This document shows, piece after piece, positions 1 through 9,476 of a stretch of DNA of 64,000 nt. Each line of letters starts with the position of its first letter. Position 1 is the first letter of the stretch. Location of the stretch: the NCBI GenBank assembly GCA_964020155.1, contig OZ026551.1:3569018-3633017 (forward strand). Direction: 5' to 3'. Under the pieces are notes generated by a model. The model did not search any database. It was not told the origin of the DNA and saw nothing but the letters and a program-made list of their open reading frames with translations. This stretch comes from Chondrilla cf. caribensis (Eukaryota > Porifera > Demospongiae > Chondrillida > Chondrillidae). Made by a program: the position numbers and the translations under genes.

Positions 1-1513
1 CCCTGTCCAGATGTGTACCAATGATGAAAATCGTTGGTTGTTCCGGATGGCAACGAAGGTAGCTGTTTTCTTCTGGACTCTTGAATGCCAGAGTGTGGAT
101 GCTCCTCAGTGCTTGTTGTGTGAGATCTGATGTGAGGAAATCAGTCTTTGGTGGGAAACACTCTTCAAGGTTGAACACAACCAGGTAGACACTGGGTGAT
201 GTGATGAGGGCGGGATGAACGTTGTGATAGATGTCTTGGCCTCCAGTGTCAATGAAGTGAAGGATTTCCATTTTGTGAAGAATTCGACCTTTTGCTTCTT
301 TTGCCTGTTGCAGTCCAACCGGGATATTCAACTCCTCCAGCTTCCTCTCAAGCAGTTGGACATCTTCTTGAACAGAACTCTGTATAATTTTGTTAGGGTC
401 TTTGTCAGAATGCATACTATGTCCCTCAACAGCTGATGGTGGAGTCCGAAGATCAATTTCTTCACGAGAGTCATCCTCAGCACTGTCGTCGTCATCTTCG
501 CTGAGCATATCTCCTTGCATGTCCTGGGACTCATCCGGCCTATTTGAAGCAATATTTTCTTCATATTCTTTCTGCACAATGGACTGGTACAGGGCTTGTA
601 TGCGCTCCTCTGGAGTAAACCTACTCCAGTTCATGCCGAGATTCTTGCTTTCCCCTCTGTAGTGCTCCACCCACTCGGGGGCTCTGACAGCTGCTGTCGA
701 TAGCATCTCTTCCTCGACATCCCATTCCTGCCCAGTGAGAAGATGCTTCAAGCACGTCTTGCCAACCCGAGGTGGACCTATGGTTGTGCACTTGGTTATG
801 GTCAATTCAATGCAAGCATGAGACTGGATCACTTCTTCAAATTCATCTCCAAACAAGTCTACAAGAGAAGAAAAACAGAAATTTAACATAAGAATCAACA
901 CTACATGTCTAATTGGAGCGTCAATTGCCATTCATTGCATGCAGTTAACTCCACTACATGCAACAGTGGTTGCAGGGGTTGAGGGGACAGGGTCACCTAT
1001 ACGCATGTAATTAGCACAATATTTTGGATTCCTATGACAATTTGACTTGTTAACAAACACCCGGTCCAATATGTTGACATTTTACGTATGCATACAGAAG
1101 AATTTATACAATGGAATGACAACAGATAAAGTAGTAGGTGGATTAATAAAAGTTGTCTATACAATCAACCACAACATCCCAACTTCCTTACCTACCATGG
1201 CTCTGCTCTGGCAGTTCCTCCTGATTGCTATTTTTCAGTAGTTCCTTTTCCATATCCTCCGCTAACTGTTGCATTCTGGTGTAACCGGCGTAGTCTTCTC
1301 CTTTCAAGATTTCACAGAAGGTCCTCAGACTGTCCCAAGTACCAAAGGAGCAGAGATGATCGTAGACGACCCTGTTAGCCTCTCTCTTGCTGAGAGCTCT
1401 GTCAATCTTCCTTCGAACTGCCTTTGATATCACATCTTGGTGGTGGAAGTCCATAGCAACAGCTTTCGCATCAAGATCATCTACAATTGGTTTGTAGAAC
1501 GATTGGAGGAATT
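1..1513 (-). CDS. CARD plus Roc/Ras-like GTPase protein, partial (two exons)
   Basis: Two exons can be read: 1196-1513, and 1-858 continuing past the window edge. The first encodes a CARD-like death fold of about 88 residues, with the helix-rich spacing of caspase-recruitment domains (for example KAVRRKIDRALSKREANRV, then FGTWDSLRTFCEIL). The second has a P-loop (GPPRVGKT), a long acidic insert, a G3 motif DTGGQ and a G4 motif THLD, which fits a Roc-like GTPase. The intron 859-1195 has a GT donor, a pyrimidine tract and an AG acceptor, and the phase-1 join restores an Asp codon. The acceptor at 1514 shows that an upstream exon exists. CARD-GTPase proteins are known in innate-immune and cell-death signalling; a role here is inference. 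It may be the C-terminal part of the peptidase gene at 8450-17727, which has the same strand and direction. Confidence 0.82.
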
Positions 1514-1916
1514 CTAAGAGTCGTATTGAAAACAGTGAATCAAAGTGGGTACATTAAAATCTAATACATACATTTTAATGCCTGTGGGCACCAATAGCAG
1601 CTTTGTGTTTGTGGAGGATGAGTAGGTTCTTATATAACAAATACATAGTGTACACTAAGATACAATCCCAACATACGGTACCAATTATGAAAAAATTGAT
1701 GTTTTCGTTTGGTCGTCCATCCTTTATATCCCGGTTATCTATGTACAGACGCCCGATGAAACACCCATGTCAACGTTGGGGGGGCATTCCACTAATAATG
1801 AATATGATTAATTCTATAAATAATTATCAACGTAGGAGGGTTACGTACGTATGTAGTATACACGAACATTAACGATCCGAGGTGACATCGTCAGAGAGAG
1901 ATCAGCTGTCCAAAAT
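1514..1916. other. No recognised gene
   Basis: AT-rich sequence. On the minus strand it would be intron upstream of the CARD exon. I see no coding pattern or clear repeat. Confidence 0.5.
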
Positions 1917-3634
1917 ATGTTGACAGCTGCAATGAGAACTTCTCAAAAGGAATCAAGTAAGTTCAAGCTAAGAAAACATTAGAAATGCACACGATGTTTA
2001 ACATGTTTCATCTTTCCTCTACAGACGATCATACTCTAATATATTGGCCAGAAGAGGACTTGGTGTCAATTGTTCTTTGAAAAGATATAGTATCTCCAGA
2101 GAATCCAGGCCCTTCTGCTGAGTGCAAGGTTAAAGTAGGGAAAAAGGTTTATGATGGAATCGTATTGGCTTGAGGTGAGAGTAACAATAAATTGCTGTGA
2201 TACCTGTGTATCTGCGTTCTGTATCTATGGCTATTTATTGCTAGCCCTAATCAGCTTAAGTTTCTTCGAGTAAACATTTCAATACCCCATTCTCTTTCCA
2301 TAGGAACCAGAAAGCAGATGGAATACCCTGAAGAGGAGTTTATATGTGGGTCTTACTACCTGATATTGTAAATCTCGGATACACCAATTGATACACCAAA
2401 TACACCAAACACAGACAACCTCCATCAAGGAAAGAGTACCATGGCAAATGCAAGAAAACAAAGAAAGAGAGACGAGGAGTTGAACAAGCAAGATGCCCCC
2501 CCCCCCCAGAAAAGAACAAACAAACAAAAAACAACAACAAAACCAAGAGGGTCATAATGAAAAGAAAAGTCGACCAGAAGATTTTATCTGTCTCGAAGCA
2601 TGGAGGGACTGTACCTAACATAACATCACAACCTCACAACCAACAACGACCCTAACCCTAACCCAACCTCATTGTGGTTCACAACCAACAACAACACTAC
2701 ATCGTGCCTTACAACCTACAATATTGCATCGTGCCATACAACCTACAATATTGCATCGTGCTTCGCCAACTACAACACCATATCGTGCTTCACAACCTAC
2801 TACACCATGTCGTGCTTCACAACCTACTACACCTCAGCATACCTCATTTTACTACAACTCTTTTTCAGAATCTCCAAGTATTCTTTCACCAATCACACAT
2901 AATCACAGTAGTTTGCTGCCAAACTGGCCCTCACCAACAATCTCATCAAATTTCCAACTAGTAACATCAACCAGTGAGATGAATGACACTGTGGGTAGTA
3001 ATCTTTCACCACTGCAAATGGTTGCATTTGCCCCGAAATGATGGCCAAAGGACAGCAGGAGATCATAGCACATTCAAATATGCTTCAACCCTGGCAAGCA
3101 GATCTCAGTCTTAGCCATGACGCAAATCGTATTGATGACAGTGTTTATTTCAGCACACCCAGCTACAACCAGGCTACAACTACAGCTACAACTACAGCTC
3201 AGCCACTTGTGCCACCTGCTGCGACATCACAGCCTCTGAAGAACACACAGCCAGCGGCGAAACCCCCTGCAGCAAATAAATTGTCATCAGAGGAAATTCC
3301 GAAGAACCAGCTCACGTCCACTGAGGAAGTTTTAAAAGAGTATTCGAGCCTGGTCCAGTATCCCTGCAAGATGACCACCTTGTCTGTCAAGCTCGCACGG
3401 GAAGGATTCTTTGGAGATACAGTGATGGCCAAGTGTACTCCACAGTGCTGGCAAGACATGCCAGCACTGCCCCATAAGGAACTAAGTGACTTGAAGATGC
3501 TTTTGTTCAAAACATATCCATCATTTCGGACCACACCAGAAGTATTTGAGAAGAAATGGGTTGTGGCACAGGATGGAATAGGGTAGTGTTGTAAACGACT
3601 GTGCAAGAAGACTGTAATCACACTTGATGTTTGA
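1917..3634 (+). pseudogene. BEN-domain protein, decayed copy
   Basis: Three exon-like blocks fit normal splice sites: 1917-1956, 2025-2174 and from 2304. The second resembles the Tudor-like half found in BEND-family proteins (IYWPEEDLVSIV, then VKVGKKVYDGIVLA). The last block, about 3290-3634, is a BEN domain: SVKLAREGFFGDTVMAKCTP, LPHKELSDLKMLLF and FEKKWVVAQDGIG. BEN domains bind DNA and recruit chromatin factors. The copy is broken. In-frame stops lie in the second and third blocks, the frame shifts near 3038, and the BEN domain is cut by TAG at 3584-3586 where related proteins have Gln. The frame then continues to TGA at 3632-3634. The central part is low-complexity Pro/Thr/Gln-rich sequence. 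It may be a dead gene copy or part of a mobile family. Confidence 0.72.
2650..2840. repeat. Short telomere-like motif and about 24-bp tandem repeat inside the BEN copy
   Basis: Two to three CCCTAA units near 2650 are followed by repeats of a roughly 24-bp unit containing GCATCGTGC and ACAACCTAC. The units encode a Pro/Thr-rich peptide repeat in the BEN-copy frame. Confidence 0.7.
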
Positions 3635-3799
3635 TTTTAGTGTTATGTTTTAATTCACGTAGCTGTGCATTTGTATTTCTCAACTTCACTGTTATGGTTT
3701 ATTGTTTTTGTGTCATATTCTTATATCTCATTCATTATGTGTATGCAGGATTTCTTTTAACTTAAAGACAGGTTTAATAAATGCATAATACATGTACAT

Positions 3800-4131
3800 T
3801 TAATGTCCGGTTGCACGTCCTTGGCAGCGTATCACTTCTGGTATAACTTGATTGAGGTGAGAAATGTACTTGCAGCACTTCTGAGGGGTCACTGTTCCCC
3901 AGAATTGTAGAATGCCGTGCTCCAATTTGACCTTTGTCCTTGGGTTGATGGCACGTGAATGTATTCTTTGAGCTCATGCCAGATGTACTGGATTGGATTA
4001 AGATCAGGGGACTCTGGGGGTATCTTCCACCAGTCAATGTCATTCTCCATGTAGAAGTCACGAGCTATTGCAGAACAGTGTTTGGGATCGTTATCCTGCA
4101 CCAAAAAATACCCACTGACATTCACTGAGCA
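3800..4131 (-). pseudogene. Tc1/mariner transposase, C-terminal part, disrupted
   Basis: The minus strand encodes the second catalytic block (VQDNDPKH) and the third block (PPESPDLNPIQYIWHELKEY) of a Tc1-type DDE transposase, ending in the usual short tail with a stop at 3800-3802. The third catalytic Glu of the family (NPIE) is Gln here. The frame breaks near 3905. The N-terminal half, in matching orientation, lies at about 7600-8008, so this copy has been split by later insertions. DDE transposases cut and rejoin DNA at the element ends. This one is inactive. Confidence 0.8.
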
Positions 4132-4174
4132 CCGAGGGGTATTGACCATACACACCCCGAGGGTGTGTATAGTC
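4132..4174. repeat. Left part of a palindrome split by the hAT insertion
   Basis: Joining this piece to the sequence after 6851 restores an imperfect palindrome of about 64 bp with a CACACCC/GGGTGTG core. The last five bases, TAGTC, are repeated at 6847-6851. Confidence 0.75.
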
Positions 4175-6846
4175 CATAGGCGTAGGGCAAGGTCCGGCCA
4201 ACCGGCCATGGCCGGACCAATAATTTGTCAAAACCAAAATTAAAATTTTAAAGCGTCCAAGAAATTTCACTTGTGATGGCTTATTCATTGGTGTAAAGAT
4301 GAAAATATTAACTATAATCATTCCCTTGAGGTCATCTGCAATTTGAGTTTCTTAGAATAATCAAACTCAATCAAAAAAGACTAAAGAAGACAAAAGAATC
4401 AATCTCGGGAAGCGTCTCCATGTTGATTGTTGCGCAACTGCAATGACGTGTGAAGTCACATGCTGTCTAACCAGAACACGTGCTTGATTCGTCTTAAGTG
4501 CTCGAGTAATGGCTTCGTCGTCTTCGCCTGCGCTACGCAAACCAAATCAACCGTCAGCTTTTAAGTTCCCATCGAGAAACTTCAGTACAAAGGGAGTGAA
4601 ACGCTCGTTTCAATCGTCGTGGTTTCATAAGTGGTCCTGGCTCGACTACAGAGAAACGTCCGATTCGGTTATCTGCCTTTACTGTTCACATGCGTTTGAC
4701 AACAAGTTGCTTACTGACGCTCTGTACAAGAAACGAGAGAACACATACTTAACCACGGGATTCACGAATTGGAAAGATGCTACAACATCATTTAAGGCAC
4801 ATGAGCAGAGCCAGTACCATATTGATGCTGTAAAGGTCATGGCAACACCAAGAATGGATGTTGCTGAAATGTTGTCTCATGGCCACAGTCAAGAGAAGAA
4901 GGTGAATGGAAGCATGCTAATGATAATCTTCCAGATTATACAGCTTTTAGGTAGGCAGGGTCTTCCATTGAGAGGCCATATCAGTGAAGAGAGCAATTTC
5001 GTTCGTTTGATGAGGCTGCGAGCAAATGACAATCCTCAGATTCATGAATGGCTTTCCAGAAAAGCCGACAAGTACACCAGCCCTGAAATCCAAAATGAAA
5101 TTTTGATGTTGATGTCACACATGGTGTTAAGGGATATCGCTACACGCATTCACCAGGCCAAGTATTTCACAATAATGGCTGACGAGTGTGTTGATATTTC
5201 AAATAACGAGCAGCTAGTGATTTGCTTCCGGTATATTGATGAGACTTTGGCTGTGCATGAAGAGTTCATGGGCTTATACATGTGTGACAATATCAAATCA
5301 GAAACGATTGTCAAAACCTTAGAAGATGCGATGTTAAGGTTTGATCTCAAGCTGTCGAACTGTAGAGGTCAATGTTATGATGGAGGTAGCAACATGGCAG
5401 GTAGCAAAAATGGAGTGAAGACACAGTTGTTGGCAAAGGAACCACGTGCGTTGTACATGCATTGCTATGGTCACGCTTTGAGTTTGAGTGTTTGTGATGC
5501 AATTAAGATGATACCACTATTGAGGTCAACCATGGACACAGTACATGAAATAAGCAAGTTGCTACAGTATTCTCCTAAGCGTTCAAACTTGTTCACACAT
5601 CTTAAAGAGGATATCTTCCCTGATACTGTGGGATTTAGAGTTCTTTGTCCAACTCGGTGGACAGTACGCCATGAAACCCTCAGTAGCATAATGAGCAATT
5701 ATGAAACCTTTTTTGCATTTTGGGAAGAAATTCTGGAGGATCGTCTAGACTCAGAAATGAGGGCCCGTGTACATGGTCTGAACAGCCAGATGAAAACATT
5801 CAACTTTTATTTTGGCCTGAAACTATTGCACACTATACTAATGCATGCTGACAACCTCAGTAAAACGTTGCAGAGTACCAAGATGAGTGCAGCTGAAGGC
5901 CAACACATTGCTAGACTGACGCTAACCACCCTATCAAAGATCAGGAGCAACGACAGCTATTTGTTGTTCTGGGATAAGGCCAAACTAGACACTCAGAAAT
6001 TGGAAATTGACGGTCCTATTCTACCTCGCAAAAGAAAACCTCCAAGAGATCGTGAAGTAGGAAGTGGTGAAGGTGATCAAGCATCTTTTCCTGTAGATCA
6101 CTACAGGTCCATCTATTATGAAACTTTGGACACAGTAATGGCATCTGTTACAGATCGATTTGACCAAGAAGGATACAGCATGTACAGAAAACTGGAGAGC
6201 ATTCTGTTGCAGAAAGATTTTTCTATTGGTGCTGTGGACGAAATTCTATCCTTGTACAAAGATGATTTTTCCCAAGATCTACTGATATCTCAGTTGCAAC
6301 TTTTTCACTCCAACTATTCCCTTCCATCAGCAAATGCATCAATTCATGATGTTATCACTTTGGTGCAGGGTTTCTCGAGCGCTGAGAAAGATTTGATGTC
6401 TCAGGTAGTCATGCTGGTCAAGTTACTACTAGTGATGCCAGCCACCAATGCAATAAGTGAACGCTCATTCTCTGCAATGAGACGCATTAAAACATACTTA
6501 CGATCGACAATGTTACAGGAGCGTTTGAATGCTACCATGGTTTTAAATGTACATAAAGAGATCACAGATGCTCTCAATCTTCAACATTTAAGCAATGAAT
6601 TTGTGTCTAAGTCAGACTATCGTAAATCAAAGATTCCTATGTATTAATTGTATTCTGCATGTCATATTGTTCAGATGTAGTGATTGACTGTATGTAGTGT
6701 ATTATAATTATACAGCTGTGGTTTGCATTCAATTGTTATTTCATGTGCGTCACTTTTCGCCAGTGCTGTTCATTACTGTTGGTTTATTACATATAATATT
6801 ACTAGTAGATGGCCTGACCAATGGAAAATGCACTGCTACACCTATG
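4175..6846 (+). mobile_element. hAT-type DNA transposon with terminal repeats and 5-bp target duplication
   Basis: The left end reads CATAGGCGTAG and the right end, reverse-complemented, CATAGGTGTAG: about 11 bp of terminal inverted repeat with one mismatch. The flanks carry a direct TAGTC (4170-4174 and 6847-6851). Removing the 2,672-bp element plus one TAGTC rebuilds a palindrome in the target, which independently supports these boundaries. Classic hAT elements make 8-bp duplications, though some hAT subgroups make shorter ones. A single long transposase frame lies inside. The element appears whole and fairly young. Confidence 0.8.
4509..6647 (+). CDS. hAT-superfamily transposase (ZMYM1/TTF-type finger), intact
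   Basis: One 712-codon frame without stops. Near residues 41-104 it has a TTF/BED-like zinc finger (Cys56-x2-Cys59, His98-x5-His104). The RNase-H-fold core follows, with candidate catalytic acids Asp225 (IMADECVD), Asp291 (CYDGGSNMAG) and Glu651 (PATNAISERSFSAM). The last of these lies in the C-terminal hAT dimerisation region, which ends near residue 685. Length and layout match hAT-like proteins related to ZMYM1 and DUF4371 families. It would act in the nucleus on its own terminal repeats. With intact ends and flanking duplication this looks autonomous. Domestication is less likely, because it still sits between its own ends. Confidence 0.88.
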   Translation: MASSSSPALRKPNQPSAFKFPSRNFSTKGVKRSFQSSWFHKWSWLDYRETSDSVICLYCSHAFDNKLLTDALYKKRENTYLTTGFTNWKDATTSFKAHEQSQYHIDAVKVMATPRMDVAEMLSHGHSQEKKVNGSMLMIIFQIIQLLGRQGLPLRGHISEESNFVRLMRLRANDNPQIHEWLSRKADKYTSPEIQNEILMLMSHMVLRDIATRIHQAKYFTIMADECVDISNNEQLVICFRYIDETLAVHEEFMGLYMCDNIKSETIVKTLEDAMLRFDLKLSNCRGQCYDGGSNMAGSKNGVKTQLLAKEPRALYMHCYGHALSLSVCDAIKMIPLLRSTMDTVHEISKLLQYSPKRSNLFTHLKEDIFPDTVGFRVLCPTRWTVRHETLSSIMSNYETFFAFWEEILEDRLDSEMRARVHGLNSQMKTFNFYFGLKLLHTILMHADNLSKTLQSTKMSAAEGQHIARLTLTTLSKIRSNDSYLLFWDKAKLDTQKLEIDGPILPRKRKPPRDREVGSGEGDQASFPVDHYRSIYYETLDTVMASVTDRFDQEGYSMYRKLESILLQKDFSIGAVDEILSLYKDDFSQDLLISQLQLFHSNYSLPSANASIHDVITLVQGFSSAEKDLMSQVVMLVKLLLVMPATNAISERSFSAMRRIKTYLRSTMLQERLNATMVLNVHKEITDALNLQHLSNEFVSKSDYRKSKIPMY

Positions 6847-7002
6847 TAGTCAATGACCCCGAGGTGCAAAGTGAATAACTGGCTTGTACCATGATGCAAT
6901 ATTACGTAAAACGACGTGTTCACCAAGTTCCGCGTGCGGGCTTAGAGAACTCTTTACAAGGAAAGTAGTCTAGTTGTTTGAAAACTGTTCGTTTTTCAGG
7001 CA

Positions 7003-7430
7003 AAATGTTTTCGAAACCTAAACTCTTTGGACCTTTGACATCTAAAGAAGTATCCAGTGCGTTAAGAAGTCAGCTGTTCCTCTGAACACTCCGAAGAATA
7101 CTGCTTGGGCTACGACAGTTTGGGCAGACTGGACGGAATATCGGAATAGTGTCATGTTGGATGACAGCGAACAATTTCCAAGTCCTCTCATTCATCAGAT
7201 AACGAAGGAAGAACTTGCCAAATTGTTACAACATTTGGTGCTTGACAATCAAACGGTGACCCCTATCCACCCAGTACGCTGTACCAATTGTGTTGTGGTC
7301 TTTTACGGCAAATTTGTATTACTAACCATACTGGAACATCTTTGATGATCCCGCGTCAACTTCACCAATTTCCAGAGATGTCTAGACGGTATAATGAAAA
7401 AACTCAAGGCAGATAGATTGATGAATAAGA
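7003..7430 (+). pseudogene. Crypton/DUF3504 (QRICH1/ZMYM2-like) recombinase-derived fragment
   Basis: Frame-shifted pieces match the start of the DUF3504 tyrosine-recombinase-like region: an N-terminal stretch from the ATG near 7003, then NTPKNTAWATTVWADWTEYR, then ITKEELAKLLQHLVLDNQ, then a degraded cysteine block and LDGIMKKLKAD. At least three frame changes separate them, so it is not functional. DUF3504 derives from Crypton tyrosine recombinases and occurs both in host genes and in transposons. The copy lies in the gap of the split Tc1 element. Confidence 0.6.
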
Positions 7431-7540
7431 GGATTTGGATATTGTATGCTGTCATTCGGCATGCCACTATCCCGATATTCCATTCAGTCGACCCAAACAG
7501 TCATACCCCAAGCAGTATTCTTCTGAGTGATCAGAGAAAC
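7085..7540. repeat. Foldback: inverted duplication of the Crypton fragment
   Basis: 7085-7199 and 7426-7540 are inverted copies of each other (about 115-bp arms, around 90 percent identical by eye). The second arm carries the same coding block on the opposite strand. A shorter perfect hairpin, with arms beginning TAAGACACCTCAT, follows at about 7562-7596. Confidence 0.75.
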
Positions 7541-7599
7541 AGAGGTTGAAAATGCACTAGTAAGACACCTCATGAATTACTAATGAGGTGTCTTAGTCA

Positions 7600-8008
7600 T
7601 ACAAACACCCCACCACATCAAAGGAAACGCCTACGCATCATGGTACAAGACAAATATGATACACCCCTTGTAGACATGATACATATAAAACGTGTCCAAT
7701 ACTGCTCAATGATGCAGAGTATGCTTTCTCAGTCAAAATATATCACTTTCAGTTCTTCAATCGTTGTTTTGTTATCCTTATTCATTTGTTCTTCTATCGT
7801 CCTCTTTACATCATCATAAACGATCGACTTCTTGCCACTGCCAGGTTGTCTTGATATACTACCCCTTGTAGCTCTTCACAAACTGGTGAACACCAGCTTT
7901 GGTTACGCTCTGTCCTTCTTCCTTGAGTTCCTTTGCAATTCTACCATAACTAAGGCCTTCTCTGTGTAAAGTGAGGATTCTCTGTTTAACGTAACTAGAA
8001 TAAACCAT
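7600..8008 (-). pseudogene. Tc1/mariner transposase, N-terminal part
   Basis: From the ATG at 8006-8008 the minus strand encodes the helix-turn-helix start of a Tc1-type transposase (MVYSSYVKQRILTLHREGLS, then YGRIAKELKEEGQSVTKAGV). After a frameshift comes the linker GSGKKSIVYDDVKRTIEEQM. The central domain with the first catalytic Asp is missing or scrambled, and the C-terminal half is at 3800-4131. This part would bind the terminal repeats. The element is dead. Confidence 0.75.
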
Positions 8009-8214
8009 CTTGAACTAATTTCCAACTACCACTTCAATTCAGCACCAATATGGATGTTGCTTAGTGACTGAAGGCGTTAATTCTATAATTGCATTCTTGC
8101 AAAACGGATGCCCGTGTTGTCGAGAAACACGAGTACAGGGGATGCCCGATCGTTCAATTGTCCGTGGAAATAAAACGTCAATTTTTTTATAATTGGTACC
8201 GTACGTACACTACT

Positions 8215-8400
8215 TCACACTACAAGCTGTACATATGTTCACTACATGCTGTACATACACTACATGTTGTACATACACCACAAGCTGTACATATGTTCAC
8301 TACATGTTGTACATACACCACAAACTGTACATATGTTCACTACATGTTGTACACACACTACATGTTGTACATATGAAACATACTGGACATACACTATGTT
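8215..8400. repeat. About 20-bp minisatellite
   Basis: Near-copies of ACTACATGTTGTACATACAC, with alternating variants containing ATATGTTC. It is low-complexity DNA. The open frames through it are not meaningful. Confidence 0.85.
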
Positions 8401-8449
8401 CTGTACACACTTGATACATACATACGTATGTACACATACACACATACAC

Positions 8450-8620
8450 CTGTGCATGCACAATATCTAACTCACTGTAAACAGGGTCGGGATCCTCAGT
8501 ACTCTGCTGTGATAAGGAAGTGTCGCTACCACCTGGATGAGGTTGAGGGAAACTGGATGTCACTGGAAGGAACTAGCTTGATCTAATATACTAATATACA
8601 CACTCACAGCCACAAACCTA

Positions 8621-8653
<33 letters not shown>

Positions 8654-8889
8654 GAAAATGGGATGAGTGTGAAATTGAAGGATGATAAATAGTCTTGCAT
8701 AATCAAACCCATTTCTGATGTTGTTAAAACTAGACAAAATGGCTGTTGGAATCTTACCCATGTCAAACTACACCTGGAAATAAGGCTTAGAGGACATACC
8801 AAGAGATAAAAATTCTTTCTTGATTGCTTCCCAGTTAGGATCTGCGTGTGTACATGGTAGGAGATGACGGGTTATATGTATTGTTAAGT

Positions 8890-8951
<62 letters not shown>

Positions 8952-8973
8952 CACACACACACACACACACACA

Positions 8974-9025
<52 letters not shown>

Positions 9026-9415
9026 CATACACACACACATGCCTACACGCATGCACTCACGCACACACAATTACACACATTCACATACATGCTTACACAC
9101 ACACAGGAAGAGCATGAGAGTATGTCATGCCTTTGCCATCATGCCTACCTCCAAGTGGGTTCGGCTTTCCACGCATACTATGATAAACAGCTTCCACATG
9201 TGTGGCAAATTTCATTATTGGATTACCAGATCTATCCGTGAGAAAGCCCCTGTGAATACCAACTAGAACCCATTCATTTCTATACTCCTTTAAAACAGGA
9301 CAGCCACCAGATCCTCCTCCAGTCTCGAGTTGGTAACCAATAAGGTATCCTGTGTTAGTGGAGCAGTTAGCACAATGACTACTAATGAGGTGACACAGCA
9401 TTAGAATTAGAAAAG

Positions 9416-9476
<61 letters not shown>

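Noticed and set aside
2645..2665. Telomere or chromosome end
   Set aside because: Only two to three CCCTAA units, inside a pseudogene with sequence on both sides.
4091..4321. Minus-strand frame crossing the hAT left border
   Set aside because: It joins Tc1 sequence to the hAT terminus across the insertion point, so it is a chance fusion.
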